In this document: one piece after another, positions 20,283 to 28,689 of the stretch
Layout of the letters: each line of letters begins with the position of its first letter
Numbering within the stretch: position 1 is the first letter of the stretch
Source of the DNA: Hydrococcus sp. Prado102
GTDB taxonomy: Bacteria; Cyanobacteriota; Cyanobacteriia; Cyanobacteriales; Microcystaceae
Length of the DNA stretch: 64,000 nucleotides
NCBI GenBank assembly: GCA_025454425.1
Contig: JALOOL010000001.1
Location: 1-64,000 of the forward strand
Reading direction: 5' to 3'
Program-made: the position numbers and the translations under genes
The notes under the pieces: generated by a model
Databases searched by the model: none
What the model was told of the DNA's origin: nothing
Seen by the model: only the letters and a program-made list of their open reading frames with translations

Positions 20283-20309
20283 AAGAATATATCTTCTTCT
20301 CAAAAAGTT

Positions 20310-20663
20310 TTATTCTTCGTACAAAACCTCTTCAAAACAAGATTCTCCTACTGAGGTTAGCGTCTCGGCTGCTGTTGAATTATTTTTAGATTTTTGTACT
20401 AAAGCTCTAAATTCGTCAATGCTATATTGAGAGCGAAATTGATTAATCGTACAATTGCATAAATCTTGCGCGACATCTTGCGGTAACTTTTCATTAGTAG
20501 CTCGTTGCAAGCATTCTTTTTTGTAATCCTCAAAAGAATATTGAGCTATCGGTTGAGATTTTAGAGAAGCAGTTGCATTAACTAATAAAAGACTTGACGT
20601 TGAAGAGGATAAGGTTAAGTCTAGGTGGCTGAAAAGAAAAAGTGAATATAATAGTGTTTTCAT
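20310..20663 (-). CDS. Small secreted protein of unknown function
   Basis: I do not recognise this 117-residue protein. It has a signal-peptide-like N-terminus (MKTLLYSLFLFSHLDLTLSS) followed by a polar domain with three cysteines, in YKKECLQRA, LCNCTI and GESCFEE. The spacing ...C...CxC...C and the helical D-V-A-Q-D-L-C-N-C-T pattern resemble small periplasmic helical proteins of cyanobacteria. It converges with the glycosyltransferase pair, and its 3' end is 27 bp from theirs. Confidence 0.55.
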   Translation of the reverse strand: MKTLLYSLFLFSHLDLTLSSSTSSLLLVNATASLKSQPIAQYSFEDYKKECLQRATNEKLPQDVAQDLCNCTINQFRSQYSIDEFRALVQKSKNNSTAAETLTSVGESCFEEVLYEE

Positions 20664-20889
20664 AAAATTTAACTATAAAAAATTATTTGTCTTTCAAGAA
20701 TAGTTTAATAGCTAGCTAAAATCTAGTCAATTTACTTATTCTTGCTTGAGTAATTGTTAGTTTAAAAAGTAAAGTTATTATTTTTTCCTTATTTAAGGTC
20801 ATGTGACTTGTCCAGACAAATCAAACTGAGCTAGTTGAAACCGAAAACACTTAGGAGTTTTACAGAATGGTAATTGATGCAAAAAATTT

Positions 20890-20918
20890 TTGGTGGAAAC
20901 AAAAGCTTTTGCTATACT
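20890..20918 (+). promoter_or_regulatory. Promoter of tRNA-Cys
   Basis: TTGGTG (20890-20895) and TATACT (20913-20918) are separated by exactly 17 bases. The predicted start is about 10 bases before the tRNA. The -10 matches five of six positions. Confidence 0.65.
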
Positions 20919-20935
20919 AATAAAAGTCTAAATCT

Positions 20936-21006
<71 letters not shown>

Positions 21007-21036
21007 TTAAGCAATTCAGCTTCTAGAAAGCTTTTG

Positions 21037-21064
21037 AGAAGGTCGTTTCGGAAAGTGACCTTCT
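21037..21064 (+). terminator. Terminator after tRNA-Cys
   Basis: A perfect 8-bp stem, AGAAGGTC and GACCTTCT, around GTTTCGGAAAGT, which can itself pair further. AATTTTT follows directly. This ends the tRNA transcript before the integrase gene. Confidence 0.8.
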
Positions 21065-21100
21065 AATTTTTGGGTCTAATCAGATCGATTTAGCTCAAAA

Positions 21101-21443
21101 ATGGGGGTAAATTGGGGGTAAAAAATAGCTACGATAAAGGTTATTACACCATAAAAATTGGAGAAGAAGCCGTGTACTCTCAAAATGCTAAGAGTAGAGC
21201 CAGCAAAGGTTCTGTAGGTATCAAGGTTTCTAATGGAATATTGCAGCTTAGATTCCGTTACGGAGGCAAACGGCATTATCTGAGCTTAGGACTTTCCGCA
21301 GATGATAAGCGCAACTGGAAAGCCGCAGAACGCAAGGCAGCTATTATCGAAGACGATATTTTAAAAGAGCGTCTGGATATGACGCTAGCCAAATATAAGC
21401 CTCAGTCAGCGCTCGCCACTTTTACCCCCGTTTTTACCCCCAT
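21101..21443. repeat. TTTACCCCC motif copies around the integrase start
   Basis: Two tandem 11-bp copies of (A/T)TGGGGGTAAA lie at 21101-21111 and 21112-21122. Two copies in the opposite orientation, TTTACCCCC(G/A), lie inside the integrase gene at 21421-21430 and 21433-21443. A fifth copy is inside tRNA-Cys at 20976-20985. Arm-type binding sites of tyrosine integrases are arranged in similar short clusters; this function is inference. Confidence 0.45.
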
Positions 21444-22383
21444 TACATCACCAAAGCCAGACCTAGCAGAGCTTTGGAAACAATATGAGGCATTCAAGAA
21501 ACCCTTAGTCAGCCAAACAACTTATGCGGTTGACTACCGTAAGTATCGAAACCACATTGCTAAACTACCAACCCAAAATATTGAAGAAGCGATCGCCATT
21601 CGAGACTATTTGGTCGCCAATCTAACTCCAAATACAACCAAGCGAGTTTTAACTAATCTTTGTGCCTGTTGTGATTGGGCAGTTGAATCGGGGCTAATTA
21701 CTTCTAATCCATTTCAAGGAATGGCGGCCAAAATTCAGCTTCCTAAAGCAGAACGCGGGGAGGAATACGATATCGACTGCTTTAGTCGTGCCGAACGAGA
21801 CATTATTATTGAGGCATTTGAGGAAAGCAAGCATTACAGATATTATGCGCCTTTGGTCAAAACTTTATTTTTCACTGGCATGAGGCCGAGTGAGGCGATC
21901 GCGCTGCAATGGAAACATATTGGAGATAAATTTATCGCGATCGCGCAGAGTATCACCATCAGCGAAAATGGGCACAAATTGAAAGATGGATTGAAGACTC
22001 AGGAACAGCGTCGATTTTCAATTAACGACCAGCTACGAAACATCCTAAATAGTATTAGACCCGAAAATGCTAAAGACTCAGACTTCATTTTTCTGAGCAA
22101 AACCGGAAAGTTTATCGATTTTGGAGATTTTCTCAATCATGCCTGGAGAGGCTATAAAAATCGTCATGGGCGATTTATCGAAGGGATTGTAACCCGTTTA
22201 GTTCGAGAAGGTAAAGTCGAGCGATACAGAAGACCATACCAATGCAGACATACCTTTATTAGCCTGTGTCTTGAGAGTGGGATCGATTCTAAAGATATCT
22301 CTGGATGGACTGGCAATTCATCAGAAACTATTTATCGTTACTACGCGAGTAACCAACGTAATTTGCAAGTTCCCGAACTCTAG
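21172..22383 (+). CDS. Tyrosine-type site-specific integrase
   Basis: A phage/ICE-type integrase of about 403 residues. The N-terminus is an arm-DNA-binding-like domain (ILQLRFRYGGKRHYLSLGLS), a SAM-like core-binding domain follows, then the catalytic domain with the first Arg in FFTGMRPSEAIALQWKHI, RPYQCRHTFISLCLESGID (His-x-x-Arg box variant, CRHTF) and the nucleophile Tyr in SSETIYRYYA. I prefer the GTG start at 21172, which has GGAGAAG just upstream; the frame is open back to TTG 21112. It lies directly after tRNA-Cys, as expected for an element integrated there. Confidence 0.9.
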   Translation: MYSQNAKSRASKGSVGIKVSNGILQLRFRYGGKRHYLSLGLSADDKRNWKAAERKAAIIEDDILKERLDMTLAKYKPQSALATFTPVFTPITSPKPDLAELWKQYEAFKKPLVSQTTYAVDYRKYRNHIAKLPTQNIEEAIAIRDYLVANLTPNTTKRVLTNLCACCDWAVESGLITSNPFQGMAAKIQLPKAERGEEYDIDCFSRAERDIIIEAFEESKHYRYYAPLVKTLFFTGMRPSEAIALQWKHIGDKFIAIAQSITISENGHKLKDGLKTQEQRRFSINDQLRNILNSIRPENAKDSDFIFLSKTGKFIDFGDFLNHAWRGYKNRHGRFIEGIVTRLVREGKVERYRRPYQCRHTFISLCLESGIDSKDISGWTGNSSETIYRYYASNQRNLQVPEL

Positions 22384-22446
22384 AACATTAGTTAAAATTG
22401 ATTATGTTCAGCTCCCATTAGCTCGTTAAAGTAAGCGTTTGTCTAA

Positions 22447-23163
22447 TTGGGGGAACAAAAAATTTCTTTAGATCTTATGTTTGAGCACATATACGAGCAA
22501 AGTCGTCTTACCCCAAATTCTTGGCTCGATGACATTGCAGCACAATTTAAGGAAACTAAAAAACTTTCTACACTTTTAGATCGATATGGATTAGACCCGT
22601 CTAAGACAGAAAGCACTTGTCGATTAATTGATGAATGGAAGACTTCTAATCTAATAAAAGGTCAAAAGTTAGTTAAAAGCAATCTCACTCCTTATGATAT
22701 CTCAAGAAATATAATTCCTCAAATAATTACTCAAATAGAATCACCACTAAAAAATTTCCAAAAATTAGTTCAAAGCAATCTCATTCCTTATGGAATCTCA
22801 AGAAGCCTAATTTCTCAAATAGAATCATTGCTGAAAACTTCACGAAATAACTCATATTATTCTTACTATTCAGGAACAAACAGAAATTATTATCGAGGTC
22901 GAGGAACATCTTCTACTCGAAGTAACGATTCTCCAAGCCAAGAGCGAACTTCTTCTCAAACTGCAAGCAAATCACAGACTAAAGAGCAGAATTCTTCTTC
23001 TCAAGTTACTAATAAGTACAAGAAAAGTGCAGCACCAAAAAATAAAGTAGTTAAACTTAGACGTAATGCAACGGCTCAATTCAAGGTTTTAGATGAGATT
23101 AATTCGCGTGTGATTAATAATAATAACAACCCCGTGGAGTGGAGAAGGAAGAAGAATAACTGA
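22447..23163 (+). CDS. Element-encoded protein of unknown function, probably frameshifted
   Basis: I do not recognise this protein. The first 85 residues look helical, then there is a duplicated segment (LVKSNLTPYDISRNIIPQI and LVQSNLIPYGISRSLISQI), a Ser/Tyr/Gln-rich linker, and a terminal block beginning AQFKVLDEINSRVI that looks like the first helix of a winged helix. The reading stops right there, and the missing rest of a winged helix continues in another frame to 23338. The start TTG 22447 is weak; ATG 22477 is an alternative. It belongs to the mobile element. Confidence 0.5.
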   Translation: MGEQKISLDLMFEHIYEQSRLTPNSWLDDIAAQFKETKKLSTLLDRYGLDPSKTESTCRLIDEWKTSNLIKGQKLVKSNLTPYDISRNIIPQIITQIESPLKNFQKLVQSNLIPYGISRSLISQIESLLKTSRNNSYYSYYSGTNRNYYRGRGTSSTRSNDSPSQERTSSQTASKSQTKEQNSSSQVTNKYKKSAAPKNKVVKLRRNATAQFKVLDEINSRVINNNNNPVEWRRKKNN

Positions 23164-23338
23164 TAGAGATCAGTCTAAATATCACAATTCCCTAACAAAA
23201 CTAATTAACAACGGATGGGTAAAACAAGAAAAACCCACTCAATTTCCTACAAATACAGGTAATGCGCCCACTTATGTTTCGTTGACTAGAGAAGGGATCT
23301 TAGCGCTTGAGCAATTTAAAAATGGTAAACATTTCTAA
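23114..23338 (+). pseudogene. Out-of-frame winged-helix tail of the preceding gene
   Basis: In the +1 frame relative to the preceding gene, an open stretch from 23114 to TAA at 23336-23338 encodes RDQSKYHNSLTKLINNGWV and later YVSLTREGILALEQFKNG. This is the helix-wing pattern of a winged helix, and it matches the truncated helix at the end of the preceding ORF. A one-base shift between 23114 and 23160, perhaps in the CCCCGTGGAGTGG segment, would join them. Confidence 0.45.
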
Positions 23339-23477
23339 CTTTGGAATGTTCACCGATAAATTAACTAGAAATTTATTAACGTTTCTAGCCTTCTTTATTA
23401 TTCAAAACTGATGAAGATTGCAAAAAATTAATTGATCGATTAGAAGTAGTTTTATAACTCTCTAATCGATTTAATTA

Positions 23478-23786
23478 ATGATGAGAATCTCAAGAAAACC
23501 GTGGACGATTCCAGGCTTTGATATCTATTCCCAACAAAGCTACAAAAAGCTTAGACTTGGTTTTTACAATCACAAAGGCGAATTTGTTCCTCCAGAATTA
23601 ACGCAAGGCTGGGAATGGGATTACTATAACTCTCGCGTATGTGTTTACAATCTCGATCTTTTGGAGTCTTTTTTTAAAAATAGACAGAATCCAGAACGCC
23701 ACGTAGAAAACGTTCGGGCGTATCTAGCCGACCAACAGAGATCGAAGCGCGGTAGAAAACCTTCTTCTCCTACAAACGTTGCTTAG
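23478..23786 (+). CDS. Small basic element-encoded protein
   Basis: A 102-residue protein I do not recognise. It is rich in aromatic and basic residues (RKPWTIPGFDIYSQQSYKK, GWEWDYYNSRVCVYNLD) and ends in a basic tail (RSKRGRKPSS) that could touch DNA. The next gene follows after 12 bp, and a GGAGGG ribosome site for it overlaps this end, so it is part of the replication-gene operon. Confidence 0.5.
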   Translation: MMRISRKPWTIPGFDIYSQQSYKKLRLGFYNHKGEFVPPELTQGWEWDYYNSRVCVYNLDLLESFFKNRQNPERHVENVRAYLADQQRSKRGRKPSSPTNVA

Positions 23787-23798
23787 GAGGGTAGGGAA

Positions 23799-24011
23799 AT
23801 GAGCGTCAATAAAGATCGAGGCGATCGCGCCTTTACCCAGGAATGCGATCGCCCCTCAGAAATTTTCTCTGACCCCTATGATACTGCGCTATCTAACAGA
23901 AAAACAAGCTGTTGTTGTTGGGAGGGATGTCTTGAGACAACCACTTGGGTAGACTCCTCAAATCGCTGGTATTGCGATCGCCACACACCGATGGAGGTCT
24001 TCCAGCGATGA
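23799..24011 (+). CDS. Small Cys-rich zinc-ribbon-like protein
   Basis: A 70-residue protein with CCCWEGC at about residues 38-44 and WYCDRH at about 57-62. The pairs of Cys and Cys/His at 15-20 residue spacing suggest a single zinc-binding ribbon. It has the ribosome site GGAGG upstream and its stop overlaps the primase-helicase start as ATGA. The coupling suggests a role with that protein, for example as an accessory DNA-binding factor; this is inference. Confidence 0.55.
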   Translation: MSVNKDRGDRAFTQECDRPSEIFSDPYDTALSNRKTSCCCWEGCLETTTWVDSSNRWYCDRHTPMEVFQR

Positions 24012-26596
24012 TAAATTTAGCGATCCTTGAAGAACTTCGGAATCTACCGTTAAATTGGCGGTTTACACCAGTTAACGGAAATAAAGCACCTTATCTATCT
24101 GGCTGGCAGCAAATTCCTCTCACCTTCCAGGAACTCATCGACAGACACGCATCAGATCGCCGCACTCATGCAGTGGGATTGTTAACTGGTGCAGTCTCTA
24201 ACGGTATTCTCGCGGTTGACCATGATGGCTCTAGCTGTGACACCTTAATTGAGAAATTATCTAAGCTTGCCTTGAATAAAGCGTTGCCTAAAACAGTTGG
24301 ATTTAGTAGTAGCAAGCCAGGTAGATATCAACTGCTTTATCAAGTGCCCCAATTATTTTGGGAATACATCAGCAACAAAACTATTTTGACCGGAGCAAAG
24401 GATACAGAGGGGAAAGACGAACAGATCGATTTTCGATGGAATGAAAAGCAATCCGTCATTCTAGGCAAACATCCCGATACTGGAGCTTATCACTGGCTAG
24501 AAGGATGTTCGCCTTCTCAAGTCGAGGTAGCCCAGTGTCCTAAGTGGATAATTCGGCAAATACTTACTTTCAGACATTTGCTACCGAAGACATCTAAGCG
24601 AAAGTGGAGCGATCGCGACTGGGCGTTAGAGTATCTAGGTTGGATTACAAATCAGGATTTGGAGTGGCATCAATGGCGGGACATCTTACTGGCACTGCAT
24701 CATTCTGGAGTTGAAGAAGAAATTACTCGAATTTGGTCAGCTAGCTGTGATAAGCACACTAATAAAGGTTTTGAAGATGTCTGGCGGCACATTAAAGATG
24801 ATAAGCCAGAAGGCGAAAACCTAACGGTTGCTTACTTGGGTCAGTTAGCAATGGAAAATGGCAGACGTACTCATTCGGTTTCAGGAAAACATATTAAATC
24901 GTCCGAACCGAATCCCGATGATGAGTCGGATGAAGAGTTACGAGTTGATACCGAACGACTATTAACTCAAGCAAATCAAGATTTTGATATTTATCAGTTA
25001 TTACATCCAAAATTAGCCAAGCCACTGATTGAAATTTCGGCGATATTCAACCAGTCAGCAACGGTAGCAGTTGCGTGTTTGTTAGCGATCGCTGCATCGC
25101 TTTTAAAGGCAGATACTTGCATCCGAATAGCAGAGCGAAGCGACTACGAACAACCTCCCGTTCTTTGGGTGTGTTTACCAGGAGATTCTGACGCGGGTAA
25201 GAGTCCGATTATTGGAATTTTAAAGAAACCACTAAGTTCGCTTCAGTTGCAATCCTACCAAAACTACCAACACCGTAAAGCTGATTATGAATTGGAACTG
25301 TCCCAGTGGGAAGCAGAGACGAAAAAGGATCGAGGAGCGAAACCCGAACTAACTCCCATGCGACAGTTAATCTTTGATGATTTCACTACAGAAGCGATCG
25401 CCGATTCGCTTAGACATTATCCCGAACATGGAGCTTTAGTTTGTGTTGATGAGTTAGCTAGTCTTCTGTATGGATTCAACCAATATAAAAAGCGCGGCAA
25501 CGATCGGCAGCGATGGCTGACTCTCTATGACGGTGGAGATTTGAATATTGCCCGCAAAACTCAAGAATCTGTTTATCTACCAAAAACCAATTTACCTATT
25601 CTAGGTGGGATTCAGCCATGCGTTCTTCGAGAGATTATGGGCGATCTCGATTATGTAGATGGTTTCTGGACTCGATTCTTGTATGTCAGTCTGCGGCATT
25701 CTATAATGCCCGCGATTGACTGGGATAACGATCGCGATACAGGGCTGAATGAAATTCTAATGAAAGCATACCAAGCATTAGATGAACTTTCGGCTACAAT
25801 CTATCAATTATCTAGAGAATGTCGTCCAATTTGGGACGAGTGGCATGATTGGACTGAGCGCGAACGATTTAATGAAAACCATCCTGCGTTGAAAGCAGTA
25901 TATCGTAAGGCACGAGCTAGAGCAGCTAGAGTTGCCCTTATAATTCACTGCTTAAATGCAGTTATTGAAGGCTCGACCCCCACAGAAAAAATCTCTCCAG
26001 TTACTCTCAAAGCTGCTATAGCATTCACTAGGTATGGTATCGATCAAATTCGTAGCATTTATGCTGATTTTGGTGTAGTTGATAATCTTCAAGCCGTTAG
26101 AATTGCCCGTTTTGTAGAACGTTTCCGAGGTTTTGGCTGGATGTCAGCTAGGCAAGTAACTCACTGGTATCCAACAAAAGAAAAGCCGAACGCAGAGCAG
26201 GCGCGTAAGTTTATGAAAACGGTCATTTCGCTTGGGTATGCAAAAGATAACGGGCAACAAGACAAACATTACAAAATTCAGATTCTTGATTTTGGTAATA
26301 ACAGTAGTTACAAACAGCCTCAAAACTACTCCGACAAGGAGTTAGAAATGTTACTAGCGGGTAGTAACAAACTTCACAACGATAGTAACCAATCTGAGGA
26401 GATGCCAGAATTAGCGAACGCCAAGGGCGCGGCGAAGCCGAACGCAAAAATCAGAGATGTTACTCCCTGTAAGGAAAACGTTACGAAGGATGTTACTACT
26501 GTTGTTACGACACAAGAATCTTTACAGAAAGAAGATTCTGACGGATTTGTTACTGCTGTTACTACCGATCTAGAAATTGAAAATTGCAAAATTTAG
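24008..26596 (+). CDS. Primase-helicase of a mobile element (PrimPol-like plus DUF3987-type ATPase)
   Basis: A replication protein of about 862 residues. The N-terminal 200 residues resemble bifunctional primase/polymerase domains (WRFTPVNGNKAPYLSGWQ, GLLTGAVSNGILAVDHDG). A primase C-terminal-like helical part with DWALEYLGWI follows. The helicase-like ATPase has a Walker A variant CLPGDSDAGKSPIIG and Walker B ALVCVDELASLL. I start at ATG 24008, which overlaps the previous stop, rather than the open frame at 23945. The last 100 residues are a variable tail rich in Val-Thr and Ser-Asn, encoded by a cluster of GTTAC repeats. It also holds a 32-bp in-frame repeat (26414-26445). Confidence 0.8.
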   Translation: MINLAILEELRNLPLNWRFTPVNGNKAPYLSGWQQIPLTFQELIDRHASDRRTHAVGLLTGAVSNGILAVDHDGSSCDTLIEKLSKLALNKALPKTVGFSSSKPGRYQLLYQVPQLFWEYISNKTILTGAKDTEGKDEQIDFRWNEKQSVILGKHPDTGAYHWLEGCSPSQVEVAQCPKWIIRQILTFRHLLPKTSKRKWSDRDWALEYLGWITNQDLEWHQWRDILLALHHSGVEEEITRIWSASCDKHTNKGFEDVWRHIKDDKPEGENLTVAYLGQLAMENGRRTHSVSGKHIKSSEPNPDDESDEELRVDTERLLTQANQDFDIYQLLHPKLAKPLIEISAIFNQSATVAVACLLAIAASLLKADTCIRIAERSDYEQPPVLWVCLPGDSDAGKSPIIGILKKPLSSLQLQSYQNYQHRKADYELELSQWEAETKKDRGAKPELTPMRQLIFDDFTTEAIADSLRHYPEHGALVCVDELASLLYGFNQYKKRGNDRQRWLTLYDGGDLNIARKTQESVYLPKTNLPILGGIQPCVLREIMGDLDYVDGFWTRFLYVSLRHSIMPAIDWDNDRDTGLNEILMKAYQALDELSATIYQLSRECRPIWDEWHDWTERERFNENHPALKAVYRKARARAARVALIIHCLNAVIEGSTPTEKISPVTLKAAIAFTRYGIDQIRSIYADFGVVDNLQAVRIARFVERFRGFGWMSARQVTHWYPTKEKPNAEQARKFMKTVISLGYAKDNGQQDKHYKIQILDFGNNSSYKQPQNYSDKELEMLLAGSNKLHNDSNQSEEMPELANAKGAAKPNAKIRDVTPCKENVTKDVTTVVTTQESLQKEDSDGFVTAVTTDLEIENCKI
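26307..26562. repeat. Cluster of GTTAC motifs, possible iterons
   Basis: Eight GTTAC copies begin at 26307, 26350, 26459, 26480, 26492, 26504, 26549 and 26558, and two inverted copies (GTAAC) at 26364 and 26385. The longer consensus is TGTTACTAC. About 0.5 copies would be expected by chance in 256 bp. They lie at the 3' end of the primase-helicase gene. Origins inside or next to initiator genes often have such repeats, but the function here is inferred. Confidence 0.5.
26414..26445. repeat. In-frame GC-rich repeat insertion in the primase-helicase gene
   Basis: GCGAACGCCAAGGGCGCGGC followed by GAAGCCGAACGC encodes ANAKGAAKPNA. The composition is unlike the AT-rich surroundings and matches a type of short cyanobacterial repeat that can sit in coding DNA without breaking the frame. 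Confidence 0.5.
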
Positions 26597-28290
26597 ATAT
26601 CGAAACTACTGGACTAGATTTCGATCGCGATCGCATTTTACTGGTTGGCTTTCGGAATGAACGCGGGCAAGTCACCATTTTTGATGATGCGGATGAGAAA
26701 ATCCTGCTGACAAAAACCTGGCAATTTATCCGAGACAATAAACCCGAATTATTGGTAGGGCATAACTTGTTTAATTTTGACTTGCCCTTTTTAATAAAGC
26801 GCTGTAAGCATTATTGCGTCAAGCATTATTTCAGGGAGGATAACGAGAGTAGGAGAATATCAGCCAGTAGCTTTTATGGAAAGCCGATTGAATTTACACC
26901 AATTCGATTATCAGGAACGAATATCATCGATACGTTCCAGCAGGTGTGTATTTGGGATAAGTCAGCAGCCAAGCTAACTAGCTATGGTTTGAAATCTTCA
27001 GTAAAAGCATTGGGATTGAGAACAGACGAACGATTAGAGTTAACTGCTCAACAAATACAAGAGTATGCAGCCGATAACAATCTCGATCCAGTTAAGACAT
27101 ATTTGGAAGCCGATTTAAAAGACACACAATTGTTAGCCGATTTTTTGTTACCAGTGGTGTACTATCAGCGCTCGATAGTTCCTTACTTGAGTTTTCAAGA
27201 TTTAGCTGTAGCGTCTCCGGCTTTAAAAGCTCAAAAGATACACGAATCACTTTCTAATGGCGAGAAAACTAGAGCCGATCGCCCATTAAAGTATGAAGGT
27301 GCTGCGATCGCCTGTTATCAAAGCGGACTACATAGCAATGTTGCCAAAATCGATGTTAGTTCTCTGTATCCTTCTATCATGCTTCGCTATGGCATCTGTA
27401 GCCACAAAGATAACCAGCATCGCTTTCTAGGGGTAATGCAGTATATGAGAGAGGAGCGTTTCAAATTAAAAGCTTTAGCCAAATCGGGAGATATTCAAGC
27501 AAATCACCAACAGAATGCTCTAAAAATTCTGATTAATGGCAGTTATGGTTTTTTAGGGACGGGTGGGTATTCGTTCAATGACTACTCAGCAGCAGCTTTA
27601 GTCACCGCTTACGGACGCAAGATTTTGAGACTAATGGAATCGGTTGCAATCGAGCATAAAGCTGTTCTAATTGAATCTGACACTGACGGGATATTATTTA
27701 GCCATCCTCAACCGGAAACAGTCTGTGAAGCGATATCTAAAACACTACCGGAAGGCATTCAAGCGGAGTTAGAGTTTTCTGGCTGTGGTTTGTTTATCCC
27801 AAAGGCAAAAACCTATGTCATTGTCTATCCCGATGGGGAAACGACTGTTAAAGGACTTTTCCGAAAGCGCGATCGCTACCCATTACAAAATGAATTTCCG
27901 ATTGAGTTCGTTAAGCGCTATTTTACCCAGAACCCCGATCTAGCAGGTCAATACTACCAACAAATTAGGGAATCTCTGCTTAAGCGGTCTATTCCGATAG
28001 AGCAGCTAACTATCCGTCGCAAGATAGGAAAAGGGGAAAAAAGATTAGTCGAGCGAGGTTTAGGACAACCAGGCGAAATCGTTAGCTACTATTATATGGA
28101 GCAGAAACGGTTTCATTCTCAAAACGGAAAACCGCTTTCAAGTACGACTGTAGAAACTAATAGCGGCGATTATTGGATCGATTATTATCTACGAGAGTTA
28201 GATAGCCAGTATCGAGAAATTACTGGGGAATCTATGTTCCAAGAAAACACTCGCCAGCTTGGATTATGGGAGAGCGATCGCAATGAGTGA
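26584..28290 (+). CDS. Family B DNA polymerase with proofreading exonuclease
   Basis: A compact 568-residue PolB. Exonuclease motifs are ExoI DIETTG (residues 5-10), ExoII HNLFNFD (60-66) and ExoIII LEADLKD (174-180). Polymerase motif A is KIDVSSLYPS (255-264), motif B is KILINGSYG (314-322) and motif C is ESDTDG (364-369), followed by KTYVIV, the KxY-type element. Motifs A and B are only about 50 residues apart, which leaves no room for the large TPR1 insertion of protein-primed polymerases, so a conventional primed enzyme is likely. TTG 26584 overlaps the primase-helicase by 13 bp and sits just before ExoI. Cyanobacterial chromosomes replicate with family C enzymes, so this PolB belongs to the element. 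Confidence 0.88.
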   Translation: MQNLDIETTGLDFDRDRILLVGFRNERGQVTIFDDADEKILLTKTWQFIRDNKPELLVGHNLFNFDLPFLIKRCKHYCVKHYFREDNESRRISASSFYGKPIEFTPIRLSGTNIIDTFQQVCIWDKSAAKLTSYGLKSSVKALGLRTDERLELTAQQIQEYAADNNLDPVKTYLEADLKDTQLLADFLLPVVYYQRSIVPYLSFQDLAVASPALKAQKIHESLSNGEKTRADRPLKYEGAAIACYQSGLHSNVAKIDVSSLYPSIMLRYGICSHKDNQHRFLGVMQYMREERFKLKALAKSGDIQANHQQNALKILINGSYGFLGTGGYSFNDYSAAALVTAYGRKILRLMESVAIEHKAVLIESDTDGILFSHPQPETVCEAISKTLPEGIQAELEFSGCGLFIPKAKTYVIVYPDGETTVKGLFRKRDRYPLQNEFPIEFVKRYFTQNPDLAGQYYQQIRESLLKRSIPIEQLTIRRKIGKGEKRLVERGLGQPGEIVSYYYMEQKRFHSQNGKPLSSTTVETNSGDYWIDYYLRELDSQYREITGESMFQENTRQLGLWESDRNE

Positions 28291-28675
28291 AACACGTCTT
28301 TCCTATAGATTTACTCCTCAACTAAGCTTCACTCTTACTGGTCGAGTAGTACCCAAAGCCAGATCTCGACACAATGGAGATCGATCTTATCTGCCTGTCC
28401 GTTATCGACAATGGAAAGTTAATACTGTCCGAGAACTCAAATCGTTAATAGCTGGGTTCGACTTAACCGAACTGCCCATCCAACAAGCGAGTATAGAAAT
28501 AACCCTCATGGGCGATCGTAGAGGAGATGCCAATAACCTTGCTGGGGCATTACTCGACTGTCTGGTAAGTGCAGGAATATTATATGACGATCGCCTTGCT
28601 TGCATTCCTCAACTATCCGTAAATCATTGTCCCGGCAAGAGGAGTAGCACTCAGATCGATATTAAACCTCTTTAA
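28283..28675 (+). CDS. RusA-like Holliday junction resolvase
   Basis: A 130-residue endonuclease of the RusA family, which cuts four-way junctions. It shows GRVVPKARSR near the start and the acidic cluster RRGDANNLAGALLDCLVSAG, then IL-YDDRL, matching the family's D-x-D-N-L...D-x-L...D-D metal site. The first acidic residue is in GDANN. The ATG at 28283 overlaps the polymerase stop by 8 bases. It completes a replication/recombination set with the primase-helicase and PolB. Confidence 0.82.
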   Translation: MSETRLSYRFTPQLSFTLTGRVVPKARSRHNGDRSYLPVRYRQWKVNTVRELKSLIAGFDLTELPIQQASIEITLMGDRRGDANNLAGALLDCLVSAGILYDDRLACIPQLSVNHCPGKRSSTQIDIKPL

Positions 28676-28689
28676 CAAGGAGAATTCTG

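Noticed and set aside
26584-28290. Protein-primed or self-priming (pipolin-type) polymerase
   Set aside because: Motifs A and B are only about 50 residues apart with no TPR1-sized insertion, and a primase gene is next to it. A conventional PolB is more likely, although a tree has not been made.
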